Below are positions 22,799 through 35,098 of a DNA stretch of 64,000 nt, piece after piece. The stretch's first letter is position 1, and each line of letters starts with the position of its first letter. The stretch comes from Calendula officinalis. Lineage: Eukaryota > Streptophyta > Magnoliopsida > Asterales > Asteraceae. The notes under the pieces are model-generated. The model ran no database searches and was not told where the DNA came from. It was given only the letters and a program-made list of their open reading frames with translations. The stretch is taken from NCBI GenBank assembly GCA_963853835.1, contig OY970834.1, positions 23,256,365-23,320,364 on the forward strand. The letters are read 5' to 3'. The position numbers and the translations under genes are program-made.

Positions 22799-23594
22799 GA
22801 GTAAATTACACGGAAGGTCCCTGTGGTATACCACTTATTACACCCTTAGTCCCTGAACTTTATTTATTACACTGGAAGTCCCTGATATATACATTTTGTT
22901 ACACTCATGATCCCTGCTGCCCTCAAATTTTTTTAAATGACCAAATTACCCTTATGACCTTTTGTAATAAAGCAAAGACAAAGGATTGTGAATGCAATAA
23001 GTGATTAACCACAAGGACCAGCCGTGAAATTTATTCTGTTAATTGATTTTTTTTCTTGGATCTATATTCTTCCACTTTTATCGTCGCGCCACCAACCCCC
23101 TAAAAAGTCGATCCATCTCAAACTCGGGCATGTGGTTGCCTTCTCCAGCCGCCGATGATGATGTTCTATCGACTTGAATTGATTCAGACAATTGAGGCAC
23201 GTTGCCAAAGGAGTTGGTGTTTTACACACGCATGTCGATATAGCGTCACTGGCGGCCAGACAACTAAAGAAGACAACCGCATGTAGGAGTTTGGGATGGA
23301 TCGACTTTTCAGGGGTTGGTGGCGCGACAATAAAGGTGAAAGAATATAGATCCAAGAGAAAAAAGGAAAAAAAATCAATTAATATAATAAATTTCTTGGA
23401 TGGTCCCTGTGGTTTATCACTTATTATATTCAAAGTCCATAAGGGTATTTTGGTCATTTAAAAAAATTAAGGGCAGCAGGGACCATGGGTGTAACAAGGT
23501 GTATACACCAGGGACTTCCAGTGTAATAAATGAAGTTCAGGTACTAAGGATGTAATAAGTGGTATACCACAGGGACCTTCCGTGTAATTTACTC
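22799..23594. mobile_element. 796-bp foldback element (full-length inverted repeat)
   Basis: The outer arms (22799-22960 and 23430-23594) are nearly perfect inverted copies beginning GAGTAAATTACACGGAAGGT. Inner segments also pair: TTGGATCTATATTCTTCCAC near 23057 with its complement near 23345, and CGCGCCACCAACC near 23085 with GGTTGGTGGCGCG near 23316. Nearly the whole element can therefore fold into one hairpin with its tip near 23200. The flanks TACTTTTTA and TACTTTTAG look like a ~9-bp target duplication, as for Mutator-like elements. ORFs inside are by-products of the repeat. Confidence 0.75.
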
Positions 23595-23599
23595 TACTT

Positions 23600-24335
23600 T
23601 TAGCGATTAATGAACAAGGTCTGCATCTTATATTTTAATTTTATAAGCTAGTTTTTTTTTAACTCAAGTCTGTAAATTAGTGATTCAATATATATAGTGA
23701 TATTCAAACGTGCAATATACATTCTCGAACATATCTCCGTTTTTTGGGAATAAACCCCACCACCTTATAAAAAAATTATAAGCTAGTTAATGTTAAAGAT
23801 GTCTACGTGATACACGAATCAATAGTATTAGGGGTGTCAACTTTGTACTAAACAAAACCAGCTAATATACTACCAACCGTACTAAGAAATTTAACAGTCA
23901 ATATATTTGGTAGCAAACATGTTTTGTTGGTATATAGTATCATACTAATCGAGTTCTTCATGATACGATAATGACACAAATTTTTATATATCATGGTTGT
24001 AGTGTACCAACCAAACTTTTTTTTTTAATATATATCATTGTTTTGATTATTTTGTTTCCGAATTCAGAAAATCTGTTAATATATTTAATTGGTTGATGAT
24101 AATAAAATATTATAGTATAGAATATCTCTTGTTTGTAGTTACATACTAGTTTATGATATTAGCATATATCATTATCAACTTGTAGCAACAAGATTATTGG
24201 TAGTCAAATAAAGTCATATGGTACTGATAGTTAAATTAGTATACCAATTATAATTGATATGATACACGGTACGAAGAATATATAGTACACGATGCGGTAC
24301 CATGTTCACCTAATCACCTCCAAATACCATAGTAT
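23600..24335. other. no gene seen
   Basis: AT-rich sequence without recognisable coding exons or element boundaries. Confidence 0.4.
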
Positions 24336-24340
24336 ACATT

Positions 24341-24458
24341 TTTTTTTGAACGACACCTAATCTACTTATTTTTTGTCCACAACATGGCTTTAACACATGA
24401 CTAATAAGTCATGAGTAATATCTTACATTAATTTTCAATACCACTAAACTATAAACAT
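24341..24458 (-). repeat. SINE, minus strand
   Basis: On the minus strand, GTTTAGTGGTATTGAAAAT, then GACTTATTAGTCATGTG, then GTTGTGGACAAAAAATAAG, ending GTCGTTC plus As, parallels the SINE at 2381-2566. The B box is worn. Confidence 0.5.
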
Positions 24459-24669
24459 TTTATACTATAATAAACATTAACAGACTAAACAATGTAAAAG
24501 TTCAAAATACGGAGTATTAGATAGGTGCGGAAAACAATGATAAAAACCAAACAAGAGAAAAGTTAGTACGAAAAAACGTGTGCATGACTCAGCGCCACTC
24601 GACCAACACTATACCGTGGTTCCGCTTTAATGGAACGTGTGGCGCCAGATCATTATGTTCTTTATTTTA

Positions 24670-25090
24670 ATTTTTTTTGAACGGCACCAGGGAACAAATG
24701 TAGGGAGCTCTGGTAATGCCATTACCCCTAACGCGAACCCAAAAAAATAACATTAAAACGCTAGCCAGAAACTAGCCAATATTACAAGGTACGATAAGGA
24801 AACAAAAAAATAAATATCATAGCAACCAAAAACAACCAAAATCTACCCGATTACATGTTATACTAAATTACCAAAGCACCACCTGGGGTCTGATCTCCAA
24901 GCAGCCCATTGATTAGAATTCACCAAGCCTTCTCGACTTCGACCAGAAGAATGTTTGGGCTTGCAATTGCGATATATCTAACTTGTACCGACACTGATCT
25001 TGAGGTTTGAGGACTATATCATTCCGATGCTTCCATACGGACCAAAGAAACGACAAAACGACCCCCGTGAATGCCGCATGTCTCATTTCC
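24670..25090 (-). pseudogene. LINE 3' end relic
   Basis: On the minus strand, residues EEMRHAAFTGVVLSFLWSVW, then KHRNDIVL and QTFFWSKSRRLGEF resemble the tail after the zf-RVT domain of plant LINEs. A non-coding tail follows, ending GTGCCGTTC plus eight As (24668-24680). A MITE interrupts its upstream end at about 25089. This is a different LINE from the 6889-14673 copy. Confidence 0.55.
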
Positions 25091-25319
25091 TCTAAATTTT
25101 TGTCTCTAAATAAAGTTCTCATTTCTCAAGTTGATGGGGTCTACTTAATAAAATAATATATTTATCAAGGACCCCACTACTAACTATCCACTAATTATAT
25201 TTCTCTTTCCAACTAACTTTGTATTTTAATCAAAATTATTACCAATGACCCCACCACTAATTTTCTCCTTAAAACTTGTTCCCAAGAGAAATGAGAACTT
25301 TATTTAGGGACGAATGGAG
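25089..25319. mobile_element. MITE with CTCATTTC arms
   Basis: Left TCTCTAAATAAAGTTCTCATTTCTC and right GAGAAATGAGAACTTTATTTAGGGACGAATGGAG are inverted copies. The centre carries GGACCCCACTACTAACTATC-type sequence. TA follows the right end. The Stowaway-like ending CTCCATTCGTCCC is conserved only on the right. A worn relative lies at 31237-31400. Confidence 0.6.
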
Positions 25320-25835
25320 TATTAAAAAGTAGGTTTTATGAGGCCTATTTTCGTTTATTTGTAAAATTCTTTAAAATTTCAGGGAAGCCTGTAATGGTCT
25401 CATCTTTATTAACTATTTAATTTAATGTAATCCTCATTATAATTTTTTGTCTCAAAACTGTTAAACTAATAGTGTATAACTTAATTTGAATTGGAGGGAG
25501 TATAACCATTCAAGACAACATAAAAAACAAATCGAATAAATTAATAGACAAAAAAGTATTTCCTTAATGTATTATGATATAATCTATATGTTAATGAGTT
25601 TTATATGTCATGTTTAACCTTATTAGTACGTGTATGATAAGCATCAAAGGAATTAGATAATGTGTATTCTATAGAGAGAAAGTCAATATATATTTTAAAA
25701 TTATAAAATGTATATTCCCACCCCTTTAACCTTTTTTTAAATCATTACATTTTGATCTATGGATAAATACAATTTAAGAATTTGATAAATGACGAAAGAA
25801 AGATTCTTACTTTAGATAATTTTCTAGGGTTGTAT

Positions 25836-26350
25836 TCAATGTACTTTTTAATTTTTATAAATTCTCAAGAATAAATCATAGTTATTGGATGAAAAGATCT
25901 TTTAACCACTATCATCATAAAATCACATGTGATTCAATATACAACCACCACCATCATCAAATCACATGCGATTTAATATACAACCAGCACCGCCGACCAC
26001 CACCACCTCCGGCCGCCGTCCGCCGCCGCTGATCGCCGCCGTCCGTCGCTGCCGGCCGCCGCCTTCGGCCTCCCCAATCACATGTGATTGGATACACAAT
26101 CACATGTGATTCCGACGTTGTCGAGGGGTTGCCGGTGGTAGAGAGGGTGGCCGGCATAGGTTGCTGGTGGTGGTAGTGGTCGGTGGTGGTGGTCGATGGT
26201 GTTGAATCACATGAGATTTAATACACATGGGGTGGTGGTGGTGTTGATGTGTTGAATCACATGTGATGTTGGTGGTGGTGGTGATTTGGGAGTTGATTGA
26301 TTCAAGGGCTAAGATTTGTCCGTCGAGAATTTACAAAAATATGGACCTCT
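25836..26350. mobile_element. palindrome-rich element, copy A
   Basis: Six AATCACATGTGATT-like palindromes (25921, 25959, 26076, 26098, 26205, 26255) are embedded in CCACCA/CCGCCG triplet-rich sequence whose strand bias flips halfway. The ends are weak inverted repeats: TTTATAAATTCTCAAGAATAAATC on the left against the complement of GCTAAGATTTGTCCGTCGAG and AATTTACAAAAA on the right. Copy B at 28660-29085 shares the right end and palindromes. Confidence 0.55.
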
Positions 26351-26359
26351 TTGAACGTT

Positions 26360-28650
26360 TCTCTAAATTTCTAATATGATTTTATAAAATCTAAATTTAA
26401 CTAAAAATTATTTTTATTTTACGCAGAAACCCCTTAAATAAGACGTTGAAAATAAACTTAAAAAACTATCTGCAAACATTCTGAAAAGATGCAACCCTTT
26501 TATTTTGGTTAAGGCTATCTGGTATATATCACCACAGTCGTCTACACCCATGGTGTGGTCCTAGGTGGCATGGCAACGACGTGGGGGTATGTAGAACACC
26601 ACCCCCGTCTCCGTGGTAGGTTTTTCGACAATAGGTTGTGGGCACGACCACATTCAAGCACACATGTGGCTATGAGAGCAAGGGGTATCTTTGGTGGGGG
26701 GGGGGGGGGTCCACATTTGTGTGGTGGTAGTGTGGTGGGTATTTCCTTCAATTGGATGATCAGGCCAAGGGCTGCCCCATCTTCCCCTCACTCTCTTTTC
26801 CCTAATACGAACCTTGAGTCATAAAAGCATTTATGATTTGGATTGGCGTCCCTTAGCGACTGGCACTTCAAAAGACGAAACTCTCGTCGTAGTTTGGCAA
26901 ATTCTGCAAAGCAAAGAGAAGGCTTGAAATCAAATCCATCTTAGTACAAAATTTGAAATAAAAAATCTTTCCACTTCCAATGCACCTCCTTTCCATGCTA
27001 CTTCTTTATTTTCCACTTCGTCATTAGGAATTATAGGTCGGCATTTTTTATATCTCCGGACGTCTGCAAAACATGTTTGTCCCGGTAAGAGTAATCAAAG
27101 TATCTATGTCAAAGTAATGTAGTGTGCTTACTTATGTGGCATCTGATATGTCAACAATTTTAATGCGACCAGTGATACTAAGTAGTGACTAGTCTAAACA
27201 AAAGAAAATACGTTGTATATATATCTTTTTTGCTTTAATTACAATACAATTTTACCAACTTTAGCTTTTCCGCAAGTAGATAAAAGGGATAAACCATTGG
27301 TTTACAACGAATTTTAGCATACAAGTATGATTAGATACCTGATCAAAAAAAGTATAATTAGATATACCCCTAGTTAGAGCATAAGGTGTGTTAAAGTCAT
27401 ATTGATTCTTTAACATAGTTTTAACACTTTTGTTAAAGGTGCATTTTTTGGTGTTAAAGCCAGAGTGTGTATTAAAATCGAAATGGGTTAAAGTCAAATT
27501 AGTAAGATAGTAAGATCACAAACCATTTAACGCTAGTCATACCAACGGTGGTAGAAGTTTGACGGAGCTTTGGCGCCACCTACGACATGGATTTGGTGCA
27601 ACCAAAGCTGAATAAGAGGTGTTAACCTGACGACACCGATTGCTCTTATAACTACAACTTTAAGAAAATTAACAATAATGATAAATTTGAAACATTTAAT
27701 ATTATCTCTTTTCTAATATTAAAAAAGTATAATTGTTTTGGCCTAAACTACCACTAAAGAAACGGTTCCGTGACAGTGAAGCTTATCTTTTATCAATGTA
27801 GATGTATGGTTATTTTCGTATGTACATACATTTTGATGTTACCAACACGCAAGTTTAATAAATGAAATTGGTGTAGGGGAAAATTTCTAAAATACAGAAT
27901 AAACACGAGTTATGGGTCACGGTTCAGCCTGATTCGACCCGAGGGCCGTCTTTGCCCAAGGTTTGCACCACGCGCAAAGATGTTAGTAAAAGTAAAAAAA
28001 AAAAGTCAACTATGTACGTTCATCGGATGCAAAATGAGTTGGACACACAACAGAATATCAAGATAAGTTTATTTACATTTCTAGACACTTAACCCTACAA
28101 AAACGTCATATTTTAGTTATTAACACGTTAAAAAAAATCTGACTCTGCCCAGCTAAATGTAAATTAAATTTTATTCGAAAGTACTAATCAAAGCATAGAA
28201 TATTACCTTCTCTTGTTATTACAACTTGGTTTGTTTTGGGGTACTTTGTTAGATTCTTTTTAATTGTATTTATGGTTTTAGACATATTTTATTTGAAGGG
28301 GAGTAGTTGTTTGTCGGTTTAAATTGATTGATTTGTAACTTATGCATATATGATTGTACAGGATGGATCCATCCATGTCTGTCAAAATAAATGTAGTTAT
28401 TGTTTGTACTTTGTACACCTGGAGGTATATGGGCTATCGTACCTTCTTGTCATGAGCTTGAAAAATAATAAGGTACACTTTTTAACAAATGTATTACAGG
28501 GAACGTTCAACTGGTTTTATTACGGGACAGCTCATAATGTTCATATCGATCTATTATGCGCCTCTGCATCTAGCACTAGGTAGACCTCATACAATAACTT
28601 TCCTAGCTCTACCGTATCTTTTCTTTTATTTCTAAGGTAATTTATGTATT
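26360..28650. other. no recognisable gene
   Basis: It contains a GTGG-rich patch with a run of about 15 Gs near 26695-26709, and an open stretch at 28350-28583 whose 77 residues match nothing I know. A TTAAAG-rich patch near 27370-27500 may be a worn MITE. Otherwise featureless. Confidence 0.35.
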
Positions 28651-28659
28651 TTGTGAAGT

Positions 28660-29085
28660 CTTAAGAAATAAATTTCAATCTTTAAATTAATCAACTCTCA
28701 AATCATCACTATTAACACCATCACATGTAATTCAATACATTAACACCACCACTATTACTACCGCCGCCCCATGTGTATTAAATCACATATGATAGTACAC
28801 CGCCGACCACCACCACCGCCACCGCCGGCCACCGTCTCCACCACCAGCAACACCTCGCCACCGTCGGCTGTTTTTAATCACATGTGATTGTGTATCCAGT
28901 CACATGTGATTGCGGCGGCCGGCGGCGGTCGGCAGTCTATGGCAGGCAGCGGCTGCGGTGGTGGTTGTATATTGAATCACATGTGATTTGATGATGGTGA
29001 TGATTAAGCGTATTTTTGATCCAATGACTAAGATTTGTCCATTGAGACTTTGATTTAAAGATGGACTACTTAGAATACAACTCAT
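28660..29085. mobile_element. palindrome-rich element, copy B
   Basis: It shares with copy A the AATCACATGTGATT palindromes (clear at 28876, 28897 and 28976), the CCGCCGACCACCACC core and the right end CCAATGACTAAGATTTGTCC. The left part is more diverged. Same family, separate insertion. Confidence 0.5.
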
Positions 29086-29482
29086 GTATTACAATATTAT
29101 TTTACACGTTTATATAGTTTGCAATAATACTTATAAAGTGTGGTACATGCATAAAAAAATATGGTGTATAAATTAGTTTCCGAAAACCCCCCAACCTCTC
29201 CAATGGTGGTCGACGGCTGCAATGGTGGAGACGATTATGACAACAGAAACATAGATTGTGAAAAGATATTGCAATGGAAAACGTTGGTGGGAGGAAGGCT
29301 CTGATCGTCATTGATGGATGTGGTGGTGGAAATGAAGTTTGGTAGTGTGAGGTCTCTCCTAATAGTGACGCGTCACTAAACATACTAGTAGCCTTTGATG
29401 AGGTCATGCCAACAGCAACACATCATTAATTCATCACTGACTCATCCTTATTTTAAAAAAATATTAATACGAAGTATATTAA

Positions 29483-29500
29483 CCCCCCCCCCCCCCCCCC
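29483..29500. repeat. poly-C run
   Basis: Eighteen consecutive Cs followed by a CA-rich tract to about 29521. The exact length may be unreliable in assembly. 29090-29480 and 29525-29735 show no gene. Confidence 0.8.
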
Positions 29501-29739
29501 ACACCACCCACACACACACAACCCCCCTCACCGACACTACCATCTTCACATCGCATAGAAGACGGGTTGCTACCGACGCCGGCTACTGATGCGATGATGC
29601 CAACGTTGACGCACGTCGGTAGCTACCGATGGCCTTGTGATGTGTCGTTGGCACATGCCTTAGTGGTTAGTGAAACTGGGATATATAAGGTAGATCAATA
29701 GCAATGTAGTCTGAAAAAAGAAGAAGAAAAAAAATTTAA

Positions 29740-29868
29740 CAACGGGCCTTTTACCTAGCGGTATGGTGTTTGGCCCATAAACTTAAGGTTGGGGGTTTAT
29801 ATGCTGTCGTGAACATATGTGGTAATTAGGTGTAGATTATAGTTTGCCGTTCAAATAAAATAAAATAA
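29740..29868 (+). repeat. SINE, plus strand
   Basis: A tRNA-like head with an A box (TTTACCTAGCGGTATGG) and a B-box-like GGTTGGGGGTTTATATG is followed by GTAATTAGGTGTAGATTATAG, ending GCCGTTC and an A-rich tail. The GTTC-A(n) ending matches the other SINEs in this window. Confidence 0.55.
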
Positions 29869-30020
29869 CGATGGTGTTGTAAACAAAGGGGAAATGGTAT
29901 TATTTGAGTTTGTGCTATAAAAAGTTTATAAGGTAAACGTTCATATAACTCTCTAAAACACAAACTATAATGTAATGTTTTTTAGTTTAAAAGAAATTAT
30001 ATATAGTGGGTTCGTAAGTT

Positions 30021-30140
30021 TTATTTTGAACGACAAATCATAATATATCCCTAAATTCACATATATTCATTATGAGATTTGAACCTTCAACCGTAAGATC
30101 GGAGCAAACACTTTTATTGTTTGGCCAAGTACTCTTTGAT
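30021..30140 (-). repeat. SINE, minus strand
   Basis: On the minus strand, CTTGGCCAAACAATAAAAGTG forms the head, GGTTCAAATCTCATAATG the B box, and the element ends GTCGTTCAAAATAAAA. It is closely related to 31527-31650. Confidence 0.55.
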
Positions 30141-30144
30141 GTGG

Positions 30145-31230
30145 GGTTGTAAGTGAATGGGTAAAGGAATCGACATGGAAAAATTTTGATAAATACACGT
30201 TCACCATTCCAAATACTACAAAAGAAAATAGTAATACACGTGTTAATGCACAGTTGTCATTATATATTTATATGTTGTACAGCTAATAGCTATTTGACTG
30301 CTTTACCAAATCTTATCCTAACCATGGGCTCACGCAACTAATATTTTAAAAATCTGGTTAAATGGCCGGGAGATCCGATTGAATCAGAAAACAGCAAAAT
30401 AGTCGGTTAAAACGAGCCGGTTAGAACGATAGTCAAAGGTTGGTCAAAATTGGCTAGTTAGACATAACAACTCGTTTAAATCGGAAGAAATCATTTTTCC
30501 AAAAAAATAAAAAATAAAAATAGATGAATAAAATAGATATATACATATTTTATTTAGTTTTTGAAACTCAAAAATAATAAACTTAGAGTAACTCAATAGT
30601 TATTGAAAAGCTTATTATTATTTGAATATGGTTTTAACAATTTTTACTTTTTTAAGTGTCTATTTTTGTTAACATTCAATTTTAAACCCTAAATATATTT
30701 AGATACTGAACATGCATAGACAATATTTAAGGATGAATCCAAATAGAAATTTTTAATATTAATGTCAAGTATTATAATATATTTATTTGAGACTTTTTTT
30801 TTCTTAAATATTAAGTTTAATAAGATTTCATAAAATATATTAATTAAATATAAGGAGTTATAAAATATTTGATATAGATAAATGTAATCTCCAATATTAA
30901 TAAATGAAAAAGCTTTTAGTAAGGTTAATCATTAGAGAAACTTTTTATTAATAGGTTTTTAGTTAGTAGAAAGTTGATGTGCAAAAATAACAAATTATTA
31001 TGAGGTTAACCATTTTAGTTGAAAGATAGGTTTTAAAATATTTCAAAATTTTATCTTACTTATTTTGTATTTTATCTTTTTTTTTTTTTTTTTTTTTTGG
31101 TTATTTGTACAACATTTATATAAAATGATCCGACTGATTCAACCGTATTTAGGATATTAGTTGGTTTTATACCGGTTTGTATAACATTGCAGGTGACTGT
31201 GTCATTCGGAGTAGATATCTTTTCCAAAAT
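30145..31230. other. no gene seen
   Basis: AT-rich sequence with a T-run of about 22 near 31078-31099. No coding exon or repeat boundary recognised. Confidence 0.4.
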
Positions 31231-31236
31231 AATACT

Positions 31237-31400
31237 CCATTCGTTCTACAAAAAAAGTTCTCATTTCTCTCTAAACTTTTGTCTAACAAAAAAGTTTTCA
31301 TTTTTCACATTTGATAGACTTCACATAATAAAATACTATTATTACTAAGGATCTCACCACTAATATTCACTAACCTTATCTTTTCAGACAGAGAGAGTAT
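31237..31400. repeat. worn MITE, relative of 25089-25319
   Basis: CTCCATTCGTTCTACAAAAA, then GTTCTCATTTCTCTC and the interior GATCTCACCACTAATATTC match the 25089 element. The right end is poor. Confidence 0.4.
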
Positions 31401-31526
31401 ATGATGTTTCTATGAAAATAATCTTTATATTTTAAATAGTCCTGCCCAACCCAAATCAATTTAAAGTTTTAAACAATGGGCAGTCACAAGTCACAATCAA
31501 CTTGTTCACGTAAAGCAGGAATATTT

Positions 31527-31650
31527 GTTTTTTTTAACGACAAACCCTAATTTATTCATAAATCTATCTATGTCCATTATGAAATTTGAACCCTCAATTT
31601 TAAAGTTAGAAGCAAACACCTTTACCGCTAAGCCAATGACTCTTTGATAA
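31527..31650 (-). repeat. SINE, minus strand
   Basis: On the minus strand, GTCATTGGCTTAGCGGTAAAGG (A box), GGGTTCAAATTTCATAATGG (B box), GATAGATTTATGAATAAATT and a GTCGTTA plus A-rich end. Related to 30021-30140 and 29740-29868. Confidence 0.6.
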
Positions 31651-32464
31651 ATCAAGTTTATTTGTTAATCATGAGACATGAGTTACTCAAGTGAACTTTG
31701 GAATACTAAATCACTTTCACTCTACCCACGTAACTTGAAACCCTTTTATCAAACTTTATTAAAAAATTTATGATTTAACCATCAAAATAGATATTTTACA
31801 TCATCAAACAAGAATTTATACAATATAAAACATGAAGTTGACAATGCAATTAGATGCTTCAACATATTAAGACAAACGACACACTTTTGGTACCAAATTT
31901 AATTGCCAAACATTGTACACCCAATGAGCCCTCAAGAATGAGTTGGCCATATTTTCTGATATGGACGCGTATTAAGGGCAATTTGGTAAATAAATGGGCA
32001 CCGTAACTAAATAGGTGATAATAATATATGTACTTTTGTCATAGACTCGTAGGTTGTTATAAGAGCATCCCCAATGGTTAAGCAATAAGGTATTCCTAAA
32101 TAAGATCTCCAATGGTTAACCTTTAAAAAAACTTTTTCTTTACAAATATTTCAAATTAACCTTTATCTATCTCAAATATTTTATAAATACCCCCTATATA
32201 TAATTTGACAATTTTTTAATATCTTACTAAATATAACATTTTTAAAAATGTCTAATACCAAAATATTATAATAATTGACATTAAATATTAAATAATTTAT
32301 TTATTAACTAATAAAAACATAATAAAGAATTTATATATAATATATGTAAGGTTTAAAATGAAAAGGTATTAAACATAAGGGACTAAAAAATACAAACATT
32401 GAAAGTAGATTAAAAGCTTAAGTATGTCTCAAGAAGAAAAATCATGGTTATGTATATATAAACT

Positions 32465-32690
32465 ATAAGAGAAATGATATTGGTGTCTAATATATATACC
32501 TATTTATGTACTTATTCACTGATTATGTTAGATGTTAAAATTAATGAATGTTATAAGGAAAGAAAATAATTGGATTATACATATCATCTTGTGGTGAGTA
32601 TGCACATGAAGTAGACACAAATTTTCCTTGAACATCAAAATGAAATAGACACAAATAATAAACATGAATACCATTTCTCCAACTACAAAT
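32465..32690. mobile_element. MITE with GAAATGATATTGGTGTC ends
   Basis: GAGAAATGATATTGGTGTCTA on the left is mirrored by ATGAATACCATTTCTCCA on the right. It resembles the 1836-2016 family in its ends only. Confidence 0.4.
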
Positions 32691-32725
32691 ATATAAAAGT
32701 GTATTTAAAGTGTGAATGTAAAATA

Positions 32726-33016
32726 CTTCCTCCGTATAAAAATAAGTGACACAAATTGTCTTACACGTTTTTTGAGGTAAAAGATTAAAGTAGAGGTTAA
32801 AATAGATTAAAGTACATAATTAGTGGAGAAGGGGTCCCACTTTTCTTGAATAAAGTAATATTAAGGGTATAAGAGTAATTTCATTGTATTAAAGTGGATA
32901 GTTAGTGGGTATGGGTCCCATTATTTTTACCAAATAAGGAAATTTTTTAAAGTGTGTCACTTATTTTGATACACCCCAAAATAAAAAGTGTGTCACTTAT
33001 TTTGATACGGAGGAAG
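32726..33016. mobile_element. Stowaway-like MITE, copy 1
   Basis: The termini CTTCCTCCGTATAAAAATAAGTG and its complement (CACTTATTTTGATACGGAGGAAG) bound 291 bp. TA flanks both sides (32724-32725 and 33017-33018). The interior is non-coding. Copies 2 and 3 lie at 36620 and 38603. Confidence 0.85.
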
Positions 33017-33185
33017 TAGTAAATGCAAAGATAACACACTCTTATGACTAGTTAGTAATTAATTTCTTACATTATACCTTATATACAATTCTTATTCAAC
33101 TAACATAGGCTATGAACAGTACATTTTTGCTAAATTGCGCCATCTGTTTTCATATTAAATAGTAATGAAGTTGGAGGAATGATAC

Positions 33186-33290
33186 ATAGTGGATGTAGCC
33201 TAATGGCAAAATCTAGGCAGGTTATGCGTCAGCCTCCATGAGGCACATGCTCGAATTCTATTGTACACCTTTCAATTTTTATTTTTTCAA
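33186..33290 (+). repeat. SINE head, plus strand
   Basis: A box (GATGTAGCCTAATGGCAA) and B box (ATGCTCGAATTCT) with normal spacing, followed by a T/A-rich tail. Remnant. Confidence 0.45.
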
Positions 33291-33299
33291 CCGTAAGGA

Positions 33300-33925
33300 C
33301 AAATTACTAGCTTACTCTTTTAAGTTTTATACAATGTTAAAACTTGGCATATAACACTAACTTTTATGATATCTCTTTTTAATCATTATATTTTATGATT
33401 TCTTCTTTTAACGTTATTAAAAATATTTTATTTTTTTTATCTAAAACAAAACAGTTTATCCCCTAAAATTTCGTAGCTTAAAATTTCAACTCATAAATAA
33501 TTAATACTTTTGAACCTTAACTTTTATAATTTAAATTATTTTAACCATCTTTAGGAACTAAAAAATGATACGTCTAGCCTTTTCTACACAAGGTTTATGA
33601 AGTTATAAACTTATTAATTAATATAAAGTCAAAAATCGATAAAAATTTGATTTAAAAATTTTGTATTATATCTAAACCACAAGGTTAAATTACATATGTT
33701 TTTAAGTTCAATTTTTTATGATAACATATCACTGGAAAGTTTTATTTTTTAACTTATATAATTAGATAAATAAAAACAGAAGTTTTATAAGCTAGCAGCG
33801 AAGCGCGACTTATACAATCCTATTATCTAAATAACATTTACCCTTTAATGAATAGTTGCTTTTTTGTGTTCTTCCGCAAAAAAATCCATATACTATATAT
33901 TACTGGAGAGCAATACTCTTTAAAA
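33300..33925. other. no gene seen
   Basis: AT-rich; GCTAGCAGCGAAGCGCGAC near 33791-33809 looks like a worn Helitron end on the minus strand but its stem is only 3 bp. Confidence 0.35.
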
Positions 33926-33929
33926 ACAC

Positions 33930-34035
33930 CAATTTGGCAAAATGGCTAGCCGCCATCTGCTAAGCACCCCCCTTCTTTTTTCCAGCAGACCCGGGTTCAA
34001 ATATGTCTCACGTCACCTTTTTTTGTCTTTAAATC
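33930..34035 (+). repeat. tRNA-like SINE head, plus strand
   Basis: A box (GGCAAAATGGCTAG) and B box (CCGGGTTCAAATATG) with a T-rich follow-on. A 3-base mismatch rules out an intact tRNA. 34040-34700 holds no recognisable gene. Confidence 0.4.
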
Positions 34036-34716
34036 TTATTTTTCTTTTTCCAACTTTAATGTATTACATTACTCCTTAAACTTTAACTTTTTTTGAAATG
34101 ATAGTTTACTCCCCTGAACGTTAATATTTATTAACTATATATTTTTTTAAAAAAAATAATAGTTTACCATCAAAACTTTTATGTTCCTATATAACTAATA
34201 AATTTCTATATAACTAAAATGGTGTTTTTAACTACTATTACTATAATAATTTTTATATTGAAAACTATAAATATCCCACTTTGCCGTTTTGGGCAACCAA
34301 AACAAAAGGAAAAAAATGCTAAATTAAAGGGTGTGAACTGTGAAGTGTAAACCTTTTAAAGGTTGTGAAGTGTAAAGTTTAAGTCTAATCAATCTAACTA
34401 GCAATTGACCAATCAAAATGCAGTGAACAGTAAAACTTGAATCACATTTGTATTATAGGTATAATGCTTTTGTTTTTATTTACTATTAATAATTTTCTAT
34501 ATAAAGTTCGTATCAAAGAGGCCTAAATTTACAAAATAATAAATTGTATGTTCTTATTTTAAAGTAAAATCAATGGTTAAGAATCGACATAATACGTAAG
34601 AATAAAAACAATTTGGATACAACAAACAGAATAATACTGGTTGTGCCTATAACTAGACGTTGTACAATTGAAACATGTACCGATGTAAATATCTTTTGAG
34701 CGTCTTATGAAATTCG

Positions 34717-34746
34717 CCGCGACAACGCGCGGGTATTTCTAACTAG
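34717..34746 (+). mobile_element. Helitron 3' terminus
   Basis: The stem CCGCG (34717-34721) and CGCGG (34728-34732) is followed by GTATTTCTAA and CTAG (34743-34746), then T. This is a canonical terminus. The 5' end was not located. Confidence 0.7.
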
Positions 34747-35098
34747 TTTACATATAAATTAGCCATTATCTTAGAGTAATAGAGTTGTATCTTTTGTATG
34801 TGAATTTAGTTGGCCCCATGATTAGGTATTTGGATTTGGGTCTTAAAATGTGAGGTGATTTTTTATAACTTTTACTTCATTTACTATAATTTTTACTTTA
34901 TTTACTATAAAACTTGCATTATATGAACTTGGAGTAATGATGACTTCCCTTCATAAAACTCAAACCTCAAAAGGTTAAGCAAAACTCTACCAAGCTTTTG
35001 AAATGTTAGATAAGTCTCATTTTGATCCTTCCTTTTTATTGCAAAAACAGATAATAAGTTGCTACATCAATATTGATATTTTTACCGTATATGTTAAA

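Noticed and set aside
23062..23461. Overlapping frames of 89-131 residues on both strands
   Set aside because: They lie in the foldback element; mirrored frames on both strands are expected from an inverted repeat.
28350..28583. A 77-residue plus-strand frame with several cysteines
   Set aside because: No signal peptide, no known motif and no splice context. Chance opening is likely.
33791..33809. Possible Helitron terminus on the minus strand (CGCGCTTCGCTGCTAG)
   Set aside because: The stem is only 3 bp and the base after CTAG is C rather than T.
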